Source: Paragorgia papillata
Taxonomy: Eukaryota > Cnidaria > Anthozoa > Scleralcyonacea > Coralliidae
Length of the DNA: 64,000 nt
Assembly: GCA_035771165.1 (NCBI GenBank)
Contig: JAWNZC010000013.1
Location: 3,296,501-3,360,500, forward strand
Direction of reading: 5' to 3'
Shown: positions 1-19,200 of the stretch, in pieces
Layout of the letters: each line of letters opens with the position of its first letter
Numbering within the stretch: the stretch's first letter is position 1
Position numbers and translations under genes: made by a program
The notes under the pieces: generated by a model
The model's database searches: none
Seen by the model: the letters and a program-made list of their open reading frames with translations, nothing else
What the model was told of the DNA's origin: nothing

Positions 1-12
1 CTCGTTGTAGCT

Positions 13-384
13 GGTTGAGATCACTGATCTCAAATAATACACTCATTATACTGGATAGAGCATCCGGTGCTCGCTGTGAAGTCGGAATAAATTAGCGGCG
101 ACCATTTCAGGTGGACCCACTTGGGTTTCATACAGCCACTTTTAAGTTCTCCCATAGCGACAGGTACATATCACAAAAATTTAGCTGGTTTTCGTTAAAA
201 ATCCAATCATTTAAAGCGAAAACCAGAGGCGAAAACTATGATTCAGCAATATTGTGGGTCCCACCGGATATGGCCGCCGTGAGATTTTTAGCCTCACTTC
301 CGACTTCAATTTTTGCCACGCGCGAAACAATAGATGCTCTATCCAGTATAATGAGTCTATTATTTGAGATCAGTGGTTGAGATC
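13..384. mobile_element. MITE with 42-bp terminal inverted repeats and 10-bp target duplication
   Basis: The element is 23-374. Its ends form a ~42-bp inverted repeat (ACTGATCTCAAATAATA at the left, complement at 333-374) with one mismatch. Both sides carry the same 10 bp, GGTTGAGATC, at 13-22 and 375-384, a clear target-site duplication. No transposase is present. A 9-11 bp duplication with long TIRs fits Mutator-like MITEs (inference). Confidence 0.8.
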
Positions 385-1112
385 CTCAACCCGTCTCTTA
401 ATTCGGCGTATTAGAACACTTCTAATGCATATATCAATCATTACACCACTGGGGGGGGGGGGGGGGGTAACCCACGTTGTTTACAAAAGAGGTTTGTTTG
501 AGTATTTTTTTTTATATAAAGAAGTAACTGCAATACAATGTTCTTGGACGCGTTCTTTAACGGTTAAATAAGTTGTCATTTACAGGGAGATATTTTTGTC
601 ATTATCGACAGTTATTATTTCCGAGATTAGTTGTGAAGTTGTTCGTTGGCTAGTTATTGGGCACAATCCTTTTCTGGATCAACGTCGCTTTCTGGATTTA
701 ATCTTGGTTCTTGGTCGGTGTCATGGCAACCTTCGTCTTGGTCCTCTTCCGCCGCGGTCTGATCAGCTTCGAGAGAGAAAAAAACAAACCATACTCAGCA
801 CACTGGGAAAAATCATTTACTTAAAACTACACATCGACACGACACCATTCTGCTTAATTCCCGATTATCGGCTCATCCCTGCACCACACTACATCCACGG
901 CAGCACCACACAACACCACACTACCACAGCACTGCACCACACCACCACCACATCACACTACCGCAGCACTCCACCACATCACACCACACTATCACAGCAC
1001 CACACCACCACCACATCACACCACACTAGCACTGCACCACACCACCACCACAGCACTCCACCACACCACTACATCACACCACCACAGCACTGTACCACAC
1101 CACCACAACTAA
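385..1112. repeat. 3' flank of taxilin: G-run and CCACA/CACCA microsatellite
   Basis: Downstream of the taxilin stop codon. It holds a run of about 18 G at about 451-467 and a degenerate CACCACA/CACAACA repeat at about 885-1110. Long plus-strand frames here are produced by the repeat. Nothing else is supported. Confidence 0.7.
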
Positions 1113-8769
<7,657 letters not shown>

Positions 8770-8849
8770 CTTTGCTTGTTCCTTCGAGTCGTATGCCCGA
8801 TCCAGGCTTCTTCCTGTACAAATCTTGCGCGGATGACGCTTGCATATGC

Positions 8850-11800
8850 ATGTACACCACTGACCTGTATAATATAACTGGACTGCGGGGTCTCTCGAAA
8901 AAGTGGCTGAAAAATGATGGCGTGAGCAGAGGTTATTTTTCTCATTGTAATGACCGCTGACCACTATATAACTTGACTGTTGGCGATTATTATTTGACGG
9001 CAATTGTTTTTCTCCAGCAAAAATGAAAAAAAAAAACACGGCAAAAACGGTAAAAATATCATCCTCTTCAATGGTTTTCAAACAAGGTAACCAGCATTCA
9101 GCAACCTTTTGGGACTTGTTAACAGTATAAATGTAAAATAAACAGTTTTAAAGTTATAATCCGTAATATAAATCGTGCCTTCAAAGCATGCAATTGTGTA
9201 AGCTGATAGCATGTCAGCATGTGCAGTTTAGTTTTCTTCTAAAAAGCAGTAAACACTTATTTAATATCTATTATGCATTTCTTTTTGCACATATATTATA
9301 GATAAAAAATCCTTGTATAACAAAAGCAACAATTGTCCACTTATCTCAATACAATCACATTTTCAACCGCTGTAAATATGTCAAAACATTAAAAGGTCAC
9401 AAAACCAGAAGTCAGATATCCAGAGTGTTCAAAAGTATTATTAAGACTTAAAAAAATATAGCGAAAAATTTTGTGGTCATAAAGTACATCTGTTGCAGTT
9501 TGTTTTGAGTATTTTTTTGTCGAGCTGACTTCATGAAGAGGGAAAATCCCATACTGTGTTGCTTTTGGGCAGTGGCATAGGAAGCTGATCTTGGAGGAGC
9601 ACAGCTTCAAAAGGGCACTTTGTTCAGGGGGTAGGACTTCAAAAGCACACTTGAAACACATGTTTTAATATAAAAAGGGCACTTTTCTGTTGCAAAAAGG
9701 GCACTTCATGACAAAGTGTGTTGGGGGGGGGGGCACATGCCCCATATTCCCCCCATTCCTACCCCCCTGCTTTTGGGTGCACAAACAAGGCATCCCACCA
9801 GCTGAAGCATGAAAAGGGGATTTCTTTTCTGTGTAAGTGCACATTTTATTGTTGTTTAATGCTAATTGCACTTTACTTTACAAGCAAAATTGGTATTAAA
9901 GATAAAATTCATTCTATATTTGGCAAACGTTAATATAAAGACAAACAAATACTTCACAATATCAATTAGTATTCATATTGTAAAGTCCTAGGATCTGAAA
10001 CATTAACAGTTGAAATTATTATTTCAAGACCAAGGACTGGCAAAAACAGTACAAGTCTTCTGCTAAGAAAAATACATAATGAAACAGAATGCCATGAAAC
10101 ACAGAAAAGTGCTTGATGAGAATGCTGAACACATCAGGAAAATTACCAGTGTTCTGGAATTGTCAATGCAATTGCAACCACCGTTCTATCCACTTGCATT
10201 GGATGAAACATTTTTGAAACCTTAATTGGTAGTGCTGGGTGATACCAGGATTTTTATTTCAATACCAATACCGATTACTTGAAAATTGGTATTGGTCGAT
10301 ACTGATACCTATTTCGATACCAAAACAAGTACAAAATTTTCATTTTCAATACCAGAAGTGAGTACTATTAACGCTGGTATCGGTCACTTCCGATACTCTG
10401 CACAACAAGATAAAACTGTTTTTCACTATATTCTCTTCAGTTTGGTAGGAATTTCAGTGAGCAGAAAAAAAATATGAACTACTTTATGTAACCCAAATAA
10501 AGAGCTTCACGCTACCTACGGCTCAAATCACTATTTTTAAAATTTTATATCTGACTTGGCGTACTACCTTTTTATAGTTATTTCAATGGTTTGTTAAATC
10601 TCTTGTTTAACAAAAATTTCAATTTCAAGAAAAAGTAAAGTCGTACATGTAGCCGAAAAAACAGGTACAAGTATCGAGCGATACCAGGTCAGTAATCAAT
10701 ACCAATACTGCTTTGCATGGTATCGCTGGTGTTGATACCAAGTACTCGGTATCGCCCAGCACTATTAATTGGATAAGCACATGTACGGTATGCCTCTACA
10801 GCAACAAACAATCACATTGCTTCATTGGTTAAGTGTTGTTCCCATTGTTACTTAAAGATCTGCATGCATCACTTGGCCAGAATTCATACAGCAAAGCTGC
10901 AATGGAAAAAAGGTCAGAAAACAATTATCAAAGCTAATTCTGTTTAGCTATCAATGACTAAGTCTACAAAGTACAGTACATGCTATATAATTATAAAGGC
11001 AACAACAATAGTTCATCCAGACTCAATACCATCAAATGTAATAACAATCATGTACTCGTGACATGAAATGTAACAATAGGTGTTGACCATAATTTTAGAT
11101 TTTACCAATGCAAGACAACTGAATGGTCTTTACCTAATAGAGGATGGTGCATAGTATTTTCAGCCTGGGTTTAATACATTTTTTTTATTGATTTGCCCAT
11201 ATAAAGATCTAAATGTTAGAATTTCTGAATTGGGCTTTAAAATTCACACAGTGAGATACTCGGCAAAGCCAACAGCCAACTCGTTTGATTTTTCAATATT
11301 ATAAGGAAATGAAAACATAGCAACAAAAATATACTGATGCTTCGTCTACCAGAAAGGCCAATTAATCACTGCCTATCGTGGCTACGCAGTAACTGATCTA
11401 CTTGTCAATAGTCGTTTTTTATTAAAGAATAATACACATACAAGGAATGAATAAGCTGAAATTAACCACTTACCGTATTACATCACTCAAAGCACAAAAC
11501 AGTCTTGACTTTTATAGCACGCCGTCGCAATTTACTATTTTGATTAGTAGCTTCGGATTTTCAGTTCCCTTGACTGTGTAGATAAATCGCTATTGTCTTT
11601 CAAAGCAGGTCGAAGTCGGAGAATAAGATGAGATATTATAGTTAAAATGTATAATTAGATTGAACCGATCCATATGCTTTAGAATTAGAAACCTCTTTCT
11701 CCATTGGCATTGGGAAGAATTAGCAATTTAGCATATAATTTATAAAAGAAAATGGGCAAATGGCGGATAATCAAACAAATTTGATTGGTTATTGGCACAA

Positions 11801-11950
11801 CCTGTGCCAACAATCTTGGTCAGTGGTCGCTACTATGAGAAAAATAACCTCTGCTTACGCCATCATTTTTCAGACACCTGCCGTCAGTCATTTGCAACGA
11901 GACCCCGCAGTCCAGTTATATTATACAGGTCAGTGATGTACACACGGTGA
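8850..11950. mobile_element. Inverted-repeat pair ~3 kb apart (possible large non-autonomous transposon)
   Basis: About 110 bp at 8850-8965 recur in inverse orientation at about 11820-11945. Both contain TATAATATAACTGGACTGCG, AAAAATGATGGCGT and GAGGTTATTTTTCTCAT. The left end lies just upstream of the taxilin start codon. The 2.85 kb between has no credible coding region. It may be one element or two solo copies; related shorter pieces occur near 33480-33700 and 51215-51430. Confidence 0.5.
10222..10772. mobile_element. hAT-type MITE with perfect 8-bp target duplication
   Basis: The element is 10230-10764. Its ends are TAGTGCTGGGTGATACC and GGTATCGCCCAGCACTA, imperfect TIRs. The 8 bp TTAATTGG occur on both sides (10222-10229 and 10765-10772). 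An 8-bp duplication with TAGTGCTGGG-type ends is typical of the hAT superfamily (family knowledge). The interior holds further GATACCAATACC-type palindromes and no transposase. Confidence 0.85.
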
Positions 11951-12249
11951 TGTACACCACGTGTACATGTACACAAATTAAATTAGCCTCCCTTTTTCGG
12001 CTTTTTGTAAATAACTAAATAAGCGCTCCCCAAATATTGACACCATTATTGTTATTTTATTTTAATTATTTTTTTATATTTTTATTGAAGTCCTCTTTAT
12101 ATTTACAGGGTCGCATGTTTTTTCCCAAAAACTATTAAAAAGCGCCTTTCCTAAACTGAGCACTTTCTGTTTCTCTTCCATGTCCCAAAATGAAAGAAAC
12201 GCCGAAAAAAAGCACGTGGACGTGGTATATAAATAAAATATACAAACTT

Positions 12250-12515
12250 AAACTAACCTTATTTATACTGGATAACTCTATCAGTTATATCTAAACTGTT
12301 ATCCTCAGAGGTCCAGTAAAGGCCCCCCTCATTGGTCCAGTGTTCCCGGAGGAAACCTGTGGTGTTTGGTAGAGCCAAACTGGAAGCATTCTTCTCACAT
12401 GCGGCCAGGGTGAATTTTTTTTTAATCAGATAACTGCACCGTGCAGGAATCGAACCCGGGGTCGCAGAGGTGAAAGGCACATGCACTAACCACTGTGCCA
12501 CCAACACCCCATATA
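12250..12515 (-). mobile_element. tRNA-derived SINE (minus orientation)
   Basis: Read on the minus strand, the head at about 12515-12435 has a box A-like TGGCACAGTGGTTAGTGC and a box B GGTTCGATTCC, as in a tRNA. A non-tRNA body and a short AT-rich tail near 12250 follow. Frames crossing it are not genes. Confidence 0.75.
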
Positions 12516-12766
12516 AATATACATAAAGACCAATTTTGAGATGAAAAATACCTTGTAATAATAAGACTATTGAATAAGATTTTTCAAACATCAAACTAGT
12601 TTTTTTTAAAAAGAAATGTACTTTATTAGTTTTCAAACTTTGGAGGTCACAATTTCCCCTACTCTCCCCACCCTAAGTACAGTTTGTGTAGTAACAAGTT
12701 TTCTGGATGCACATTACACATGTCGACAATAATCCATTCAAACTTGCTGTATGTCGCTTTGTCTTT

Positions 12767-13102
12767 CTAATCTTCTACCTCGTTGGTTTGGCGTACAGCA
12801 AAGCTGAATTTTATGCCGAGTGGCCGTAAAATTTGTGGTTTGAAAGCGTCCGGAACTAACTTGAGAAACGCGTCAGATTCTCGTGGTAATTTAAGGTAAG
12901 GGAACCCTTGTTGGGACACCAACACTTGTCGAGAAATTAAGACCTCTTTTTTGTGTTTTTCAAAGCACATAACGCCTCTTCTGATACAGGATGATCTTAC
13001 ATAATATCGTGGCTCTGCCACTGGCCTGGCAAACCAATTATCCGGTATTGTTGCGTCGGGCAAGAGTGAAGAGCAACAAACAGTTTGTATTTTTCAGCCA
13101 TT
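12767..13102 (-). CDS. Small unassigned ORF next to TMEM39A, possibly the terminal part of a minus-strand gene
   Basis: A minus-strand frame stays open for at least 98 codons (13060-12770) and ends in a stop at 12767-12769. The C-terminal half reads like protein rather than repeat, with DAFLKLVPDAFKPQILRPLG and FSFAVRQTNEVED. The frame has no convincing ATG at its beginning. An ATG at 13102 opens a different frame, so an intron or upstream exon may be involved. I do not recognise the family. The position, head-to-head with TMEM39A, would fit a shared promoter. It could be a chance frame. Confidence 0.35.
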
Positions 13103-13263
13103 CTTTTAAACAAAGGAATTATTCACACCACAACGACACATCCGACTTGGAACCGGCTATTATAGAAGTGTGAATAATTTTAACTAACTCGCGAGTTATC
13201 CGCAAGCATTGTCGAGTAAAGCTTGATATTTGAACGGGACGGGTTTCTTTTTTTTCTCGCCAG

Positions 13264-16200
13264 GAATGGACGTCCTACAATAGCTTCGTCTTCGACAGGT
13301 GCCTGTCTGCCAAGCAAAGGTGCTATTATTTTTCATCAACCGTGCCCAATGACTCCAGTGTTTACGGCGATAGGCTTCGAGGCTTTCTACCTATTCTATG
13401 GCGTTTGTGCTCTTTTTGTTCAGTACATCAACATCTACAAGACGGTGAGTATAACGCATTTGAACCGTCTGCGATATATTCATCAGTCTTCATCCAGCAA
13501 GTATATATTTTATAATTGCTGAGCTAGCCAAGTTAGAACTGCCAGTCACCGGTGCTAATTTACTTAAATCCTAACATTAAGATTATCTTTGGGGATCCTT
13601 TTAGCTTATTTTTAAACCGTTCACTGTCTTTTATAACGTTTTTTTTCACTAGGTAATTTCTTATAGTATGGGCTATAAACACTAGCCTATTATTCTCCTT
13701 AATTAATATACGAGTGTTTATTCGCGTGCTTGAATCTGTGACAAAAGAGGCGTGTATTTAATACAAGTAATTATGTACCCCCTTTAAATGCTTAACGACT
13801 TTTCTGAATGCTTTTGTCGCAAAATAGAGATGAAAAATTAATACAGGTGACAAAAAAGCTCTTTTCTGGATACATACAAAAAAGTCTGGAGTCTGTTGTT
13901 GATTCATTTGCTTTTTTGCTGTTGATAATTAACTTGACATAATTAATATTTAATGCAGGAAGTTAAGTTGAAAAATAAACTATGCAAAAGGAAGTAAAAA
14001 ATATGTTTGGCTTTCATTGCTTTTCAATGATGAAAATCAAAAAAAAAATTGGGTGGACAAATTTTCTCAGAAGGGTGGTGATGAAAAATAGAAGTATATT
14101 TTTAATATACCTATTTGTTAGAGACAGACGGTGGTACTTAATTATTTATACTAAAAAAATTGTTTATTTAATTTATGCAGGGAAGCTCTTCAAGTAATGC
14201 AAATATCAATGTTAAGTGGGGAGAGGCCGGGCATACCCAGGGGATTTGATTTGAAATTAGTATTTTTTTGTCAAATATCCCACCCTTGGGACTTATTCAA
14301 CAGTCAAATGAGATCAAATTCCCTTCTACTGCAAAAAAGGTGGTGATCAAATTATTACAACATAATTTAACAAATTATCAATATTTATTTCAACTGAACA
14401 GTCTAAAATGTAAATAAACTTGAGTCTTGAGAAGTATATGAATCTGGTAATCAACTTTCTCCTTAGTGTTTTGCTTCCTGGTTTCTGCAGCTTTCCTAGC
14501 TCCCCTCTTTCTGATTTCATGAATTTGGGGCAGATGATCAAACCAGAACTTGACCTCCTCGGGAATTATATTACATTGTTTTCTTTGACTTCAGCCTCTT
14601 CTTTGCGATCTTCAATAGTACCCACCATTTTGGCTTGCATCATGGCCACCAGCCGTGCCAAATAAGAGAGGTCTGGGTCTATTAGTGTTGTCAAAAATCC
14701 CAACGTTGGAGACTCTGAGATGATCAACTTGCACCACTACAGGACCTCAACATTTACCTAATCCCCTGGGTATACCTGCAGGGTTCTGCCCACGGTGGGT
14801 GGTGCCGGGCTTGCTTGTGTCTTTTTTACACCAAGTATATCAACTATCAAATAAGACAGGCAACTTCGTACTACTGGTAGTCTATTCAAAATGTTTTGAC
14901 CATTCAGCCTTTATTCACTATAACATTACACTTTATTATATAACTGATATTAAGGCCAAATGGTTGAAATGTTGTGAATAAATAGACTAGTATGACATTG
15001 CTTGTCATTTTATATACACTGTACTCACTAGTGCTGTGTGCTGGAGGCTGGAGCTCTGCCGGCGCTCCGGTGTTTTTTGGTCGACTGCAGCTGGAGTTCT
15101 CCCAGCTCCGGCTGGAAATTCAGAATGACAAGAAATGCAGCTCATAAACCACATAAAGGGTCACTGCTGACAACACTAACAGATATTGTGAGTGAGCGCA
15201 TGGGGAGTGCAAGTGGAGCTGTTGAACGGCAACCAGGCACCATAACACCAGGGCAAGAACTCACTGCTTACCTGTCTGAACCAGTGATACCAGACAGACC
15301 CCAAGACGGCAAAGTTAATGCTTAGGATTTATTGGATTATTGGTATCGCGACAAAAACGAATGTCCTGCTTTGACGCGTCTAGCTCTCTCATATCTTTCT
15401 TGTCCACTGTCCTCTGTTACTTCTGAACGAGTCTTTTTGTCCAAAGAAGCCGGAGCTGGATATTTGAGCTGCATTATTTTGTAAAGCAGCTGGAGCTGAA
15501 AAACCGGAGTTTGCACAGCACTATGGCCCACCATCGGTATGGTTGAGAGAGAGGCATGTTTAGGGGGGGTAGGGGCATGCTCCCATGGATAATTTTGATA
15601 TTTACTTATTTAGAGTCCCAAAAATGCTATTTCCTGCATTCTGAGAGTTGATTTTTAAGATTGATTTTTAAGATAAAAAAAATTGTTTATTTGCCTGTCT
15701 TAAAAGCAACCAAAAGCACTTTTATTCTTTATCAACTTTTTTTTTCACACAGGTAAAAAAATGTGTCCTTCTGACACATGCAATCAATGGATTGACTTAC
15801 AATTGTATTGAACCATTTATTCAGAGCTACTGTACACTGTCACTGTATGAGGTTCAATACTTGGGTGAGTTAATCCATTCAATCACATGTATCTGGATGA
15901 GAAAAATCACAGTAAAAATCACCTGTGTAAATGGGCATTTAGTGTCTCTGACAGAGGGGCCACCTCTTTAAAAAGACAGATTATTTTATAGATTTTATAA
16001 TTTCTTTTGTATATTTTTGTTTAGAATTATCATTTGATTGACTATCAAGAGGTTCTTGTAATTGCATTGTTTCTAATGAGGAGAATTGGATGGATGGTTT
16101 TTAAACAGGTTTGTTGTTCTAACCAGGCCTAAATATTTCATGCATTGACTGCAGTATTTGTTACTCTGTTAATTTATATTCAAATATTTATATCTCAATG

Positions 16201-19200
16201 TCTAGGTTGTATATTTAAAAGAAATCTCCTCTATTAAAATTGTGCTAATTGCATTCCTCAAAGGACTTGGTCTTCTCAGTTTGGTTGCTGGTTTTGTATG
16301 GTTAATGTTGCAATTGTACAGAACATCCTCACTGACTAATATCTTACTGCTTTTTCTCTACCCGTAAGTACTTTAAAAACAATTAAAGAGTATTAGCAAT
16401 AAAAATTAAGTTTGTCTCATTTGGAAGAACTTGTCAAATGGTATAAGAAGACCTTTTTGCAATTTTTCCGTATCTGTTTTGGTTTTGGAAATATTTCGAC
16501 CAAAGACAGCATGCTGTACGCCATCTTGTTGTAATATTGGGTCTAATTAACTAGGAAATTGGTGATGTCACAACCAGGCTAAATGTGATGAAACTACTCA
16601 GTGGGTGGCCAAATTTCCACGGAAGGCTTTTTAAATGTTGTGGGTCAATTTAAAATGGAAATAGTGCAACAAAATCGAGTTTCTAGCTCATAATGTCATA
16701 AGGTTGGCAAGATAAAAATTTCACTTTACCCTGGTTATGATGTCACATGCATATTGAAAATAATTCCAAGATGGTGGACAGCAGGCTGTCTTTGGTCCAA
16801 ATATTTCCAAAACCAAAACAGATACGGAAAAATTGTAAAAGGTCTTCTTATATCATTTGACGAGTTCTTTCAAATGAGACAAACTTAATTTTTATTGCCA
16901 ATACCCATTAGAAGATTTAAATTAGTAGATTTAGAGTACTGTACATACATGAATGTTGAGCTAACTTTTCATTTGTTCTTTAGCACAGCAACATATTTGT
17001 GGGTGTTTGGCTTTACCATGGAATTAAAGTTACAAAGATTAATCCCTAAGGTTACCCATCAAATTGCACAGACTATGCCAGGTGCATCCAAAGATGCAGA
17101 GATCAAGGCAACAGATTGTACAAATGGTGAAGTGTGTCCAAGAACGACGCATAATCATTGTACACTGTCTCCTGACATTGTAAGAAGTGAAGCAGAAGGT
17201 CACAGAGTGGATTTTAATTTCAAGATGAAGAGAGCGTTGTTTCAGTCTTTTATTTGTGCGTACTATGTTGGTTTTATTCCCATGAGATTTTCAAAGGTAA
17301 GGTTTGTTTGTAGAAGATTGATTTACAGTAGGTGGATGTGTGAGTGAATAGGTAAGTGGGTGGCTGGCTGAATGAGTGGGTGGGTGGGTGGGTGAGGGAA
17401 TGAGTGCATGCATTAATTGCGTGATTGAGTGGGTGGATGGGTTTGTAAGTGAATGACTGGGTGGGTGAGTGAGTGAATTGGTGATTGAGTGAATAGGTAG
17501 TTGGCTGGTTGGGTGAGTGAATGGGAGGGTAGGTGGTGAGTGAGTGAAATGGTGTGTGTGTGGGTGAGTGAGTGAATTAATTGGTGAGTGAGTGAATAGG
17601 TAGTTGGCTGGTGAGTGAGTGAATGGGTGGATGTTTAAGTGAGTGAGTGAGTGGATGAGTGAGTGGGTGGGTGAGTGAGTGGGGGTGTGAGTGAGTGAGT
17701 GAGTGAGTGAGTGGGTTTGTGAGTGTGTGAGTGAGTGAGTGGGTGAGTGGGTTTGTGAGTGCGTGAGTGAGTGGGTGGGTGGGTGAGTGAGTGAGTGAGT
17801 GAGTGAGTGAGTGAGTGAGTGAGTGAGTGAGTGAGTGAGTGAGTGAGTGAGTGAGTGAGTGAGTGAGTGAGTGAGTGCGTGGGTTTGTGAGTGCGTGGGT
17901 GAGTGAGTGCGTGGGTGAGTGAGTGCGTGGGTGAGTGAGTGGGTGAGTGAGTGAGTGGGCGAGTGAGTGAGTGGGTGGGTGGGTGGGTGGGTGGGTGGGT
18001 GAGTGAGTGAGTGAGTGAGTGAGTGAGTGAGTGAGTGAGTGAGTGAGTGAGTGAGTGAGTGAGTGAGTGGGTGGGTGGGTGGGTGGGTGAGTGAGTGAGT
18101 GAGTGAGTGAGTGAGTGAGTGAGTGAGTGGGTGGGTGGGTGGGTGGGTGAGTGAGTGAGTGAGTGGGTGGGTGGGTGAGTGAGTGAGTGGGTTTGTGAGT
18201 ACGTGAGTGAGTGGGTGGGTGAGTGTGGCTGGTGGTTGCTTGCTTCCTTTCTTTCTTTCTTTCTTATTTGTTTGCTTGCTTGCTTGATTCATTTATTCAT
18301 TTATTTATAACGAACTGATAAACTACATGTAGTCACTAAGCTGACCAAACCAATGATTTCCTCTTTTTATTTCAGCGATTCTTTGTATATTATGATCTCT
18401 GGTGGTCTTGTCAACATGTAATTTTTGTGTGGATTAGCTCTCTGATTCTTCTCATGATATATCTGGCTCCGATACCCTACTGTGACTTACTTCAGAAATG
18501 TGCTGCCCATCTTGGAAGTTGGGAAGAAATTGACGAAGAAGATGAAATACCCAGTAACCCTAGAGAGTAGGTTTAACATTTGGCGTTATTATAAGATAAC
18601 CTTTTATACACTTTCTATAATAAGATGGCATCAGACTTTCAAGTTTTACATATTTTACATTGGCTAATGCCAGACAATTTTACTTGTCACCAGTAGAATT
18701 CACCAATGGGAAAGGGGTTAAAGGTCATATCTTACCAAACACTCAAATGTATATTAGGAATTGTGACTTGAGTGTGTCTGTAATATTATACCGTTATTGG
18801 GGGATAGTAGAGTACATGTACAAGCTTGGTGTAACAGACGTTTGCTGGATGCCTTCCAAGCTCACATGCATCACAGAGTTGGAAAAAAGCTGCGGGTACC
18901 ACCCGGAGGAAGGTTTACTTTAGTGAGGAATTCGGTAATCTGAGAAAGTTACAATTGATCAAGAAAGGTGTCGAGAAGAAATGCGATTTGCAGCAAAACA
19001 TTGGCCGTTCTAATCCCAGGACATCCATACGGCATAGCTCTTCATACTCGACATGTGAGGTTTGTGTCAGTAGCATGTTGGTTACGTTAAGGCACTCTTT
19101 CCCTGGTGACATGATTGTCCACCCGAAGCGGGTGTGGCAGCAGTTACATGTGTGAGACATGTACGCTGATGTCTGCTGTGGTATCTGTATCTTCGCAGCA

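Noticed and set aside
15755..15864. Candidate TMEM39A exon after a good polypyrimidine-AG
   Set aside because: The frame is open but does not encode the expected WWYP segment, and its good donor leaves the wrong phase for the next exon.
17291..18292. 333-codon minus-strand frame of Thr-His-Ser-Leu repeats
   Set aside because: It is a translation of the (GAGT/GGGT)n intronic satellite; no start context, splice sites or sequence outside the repeat support it.
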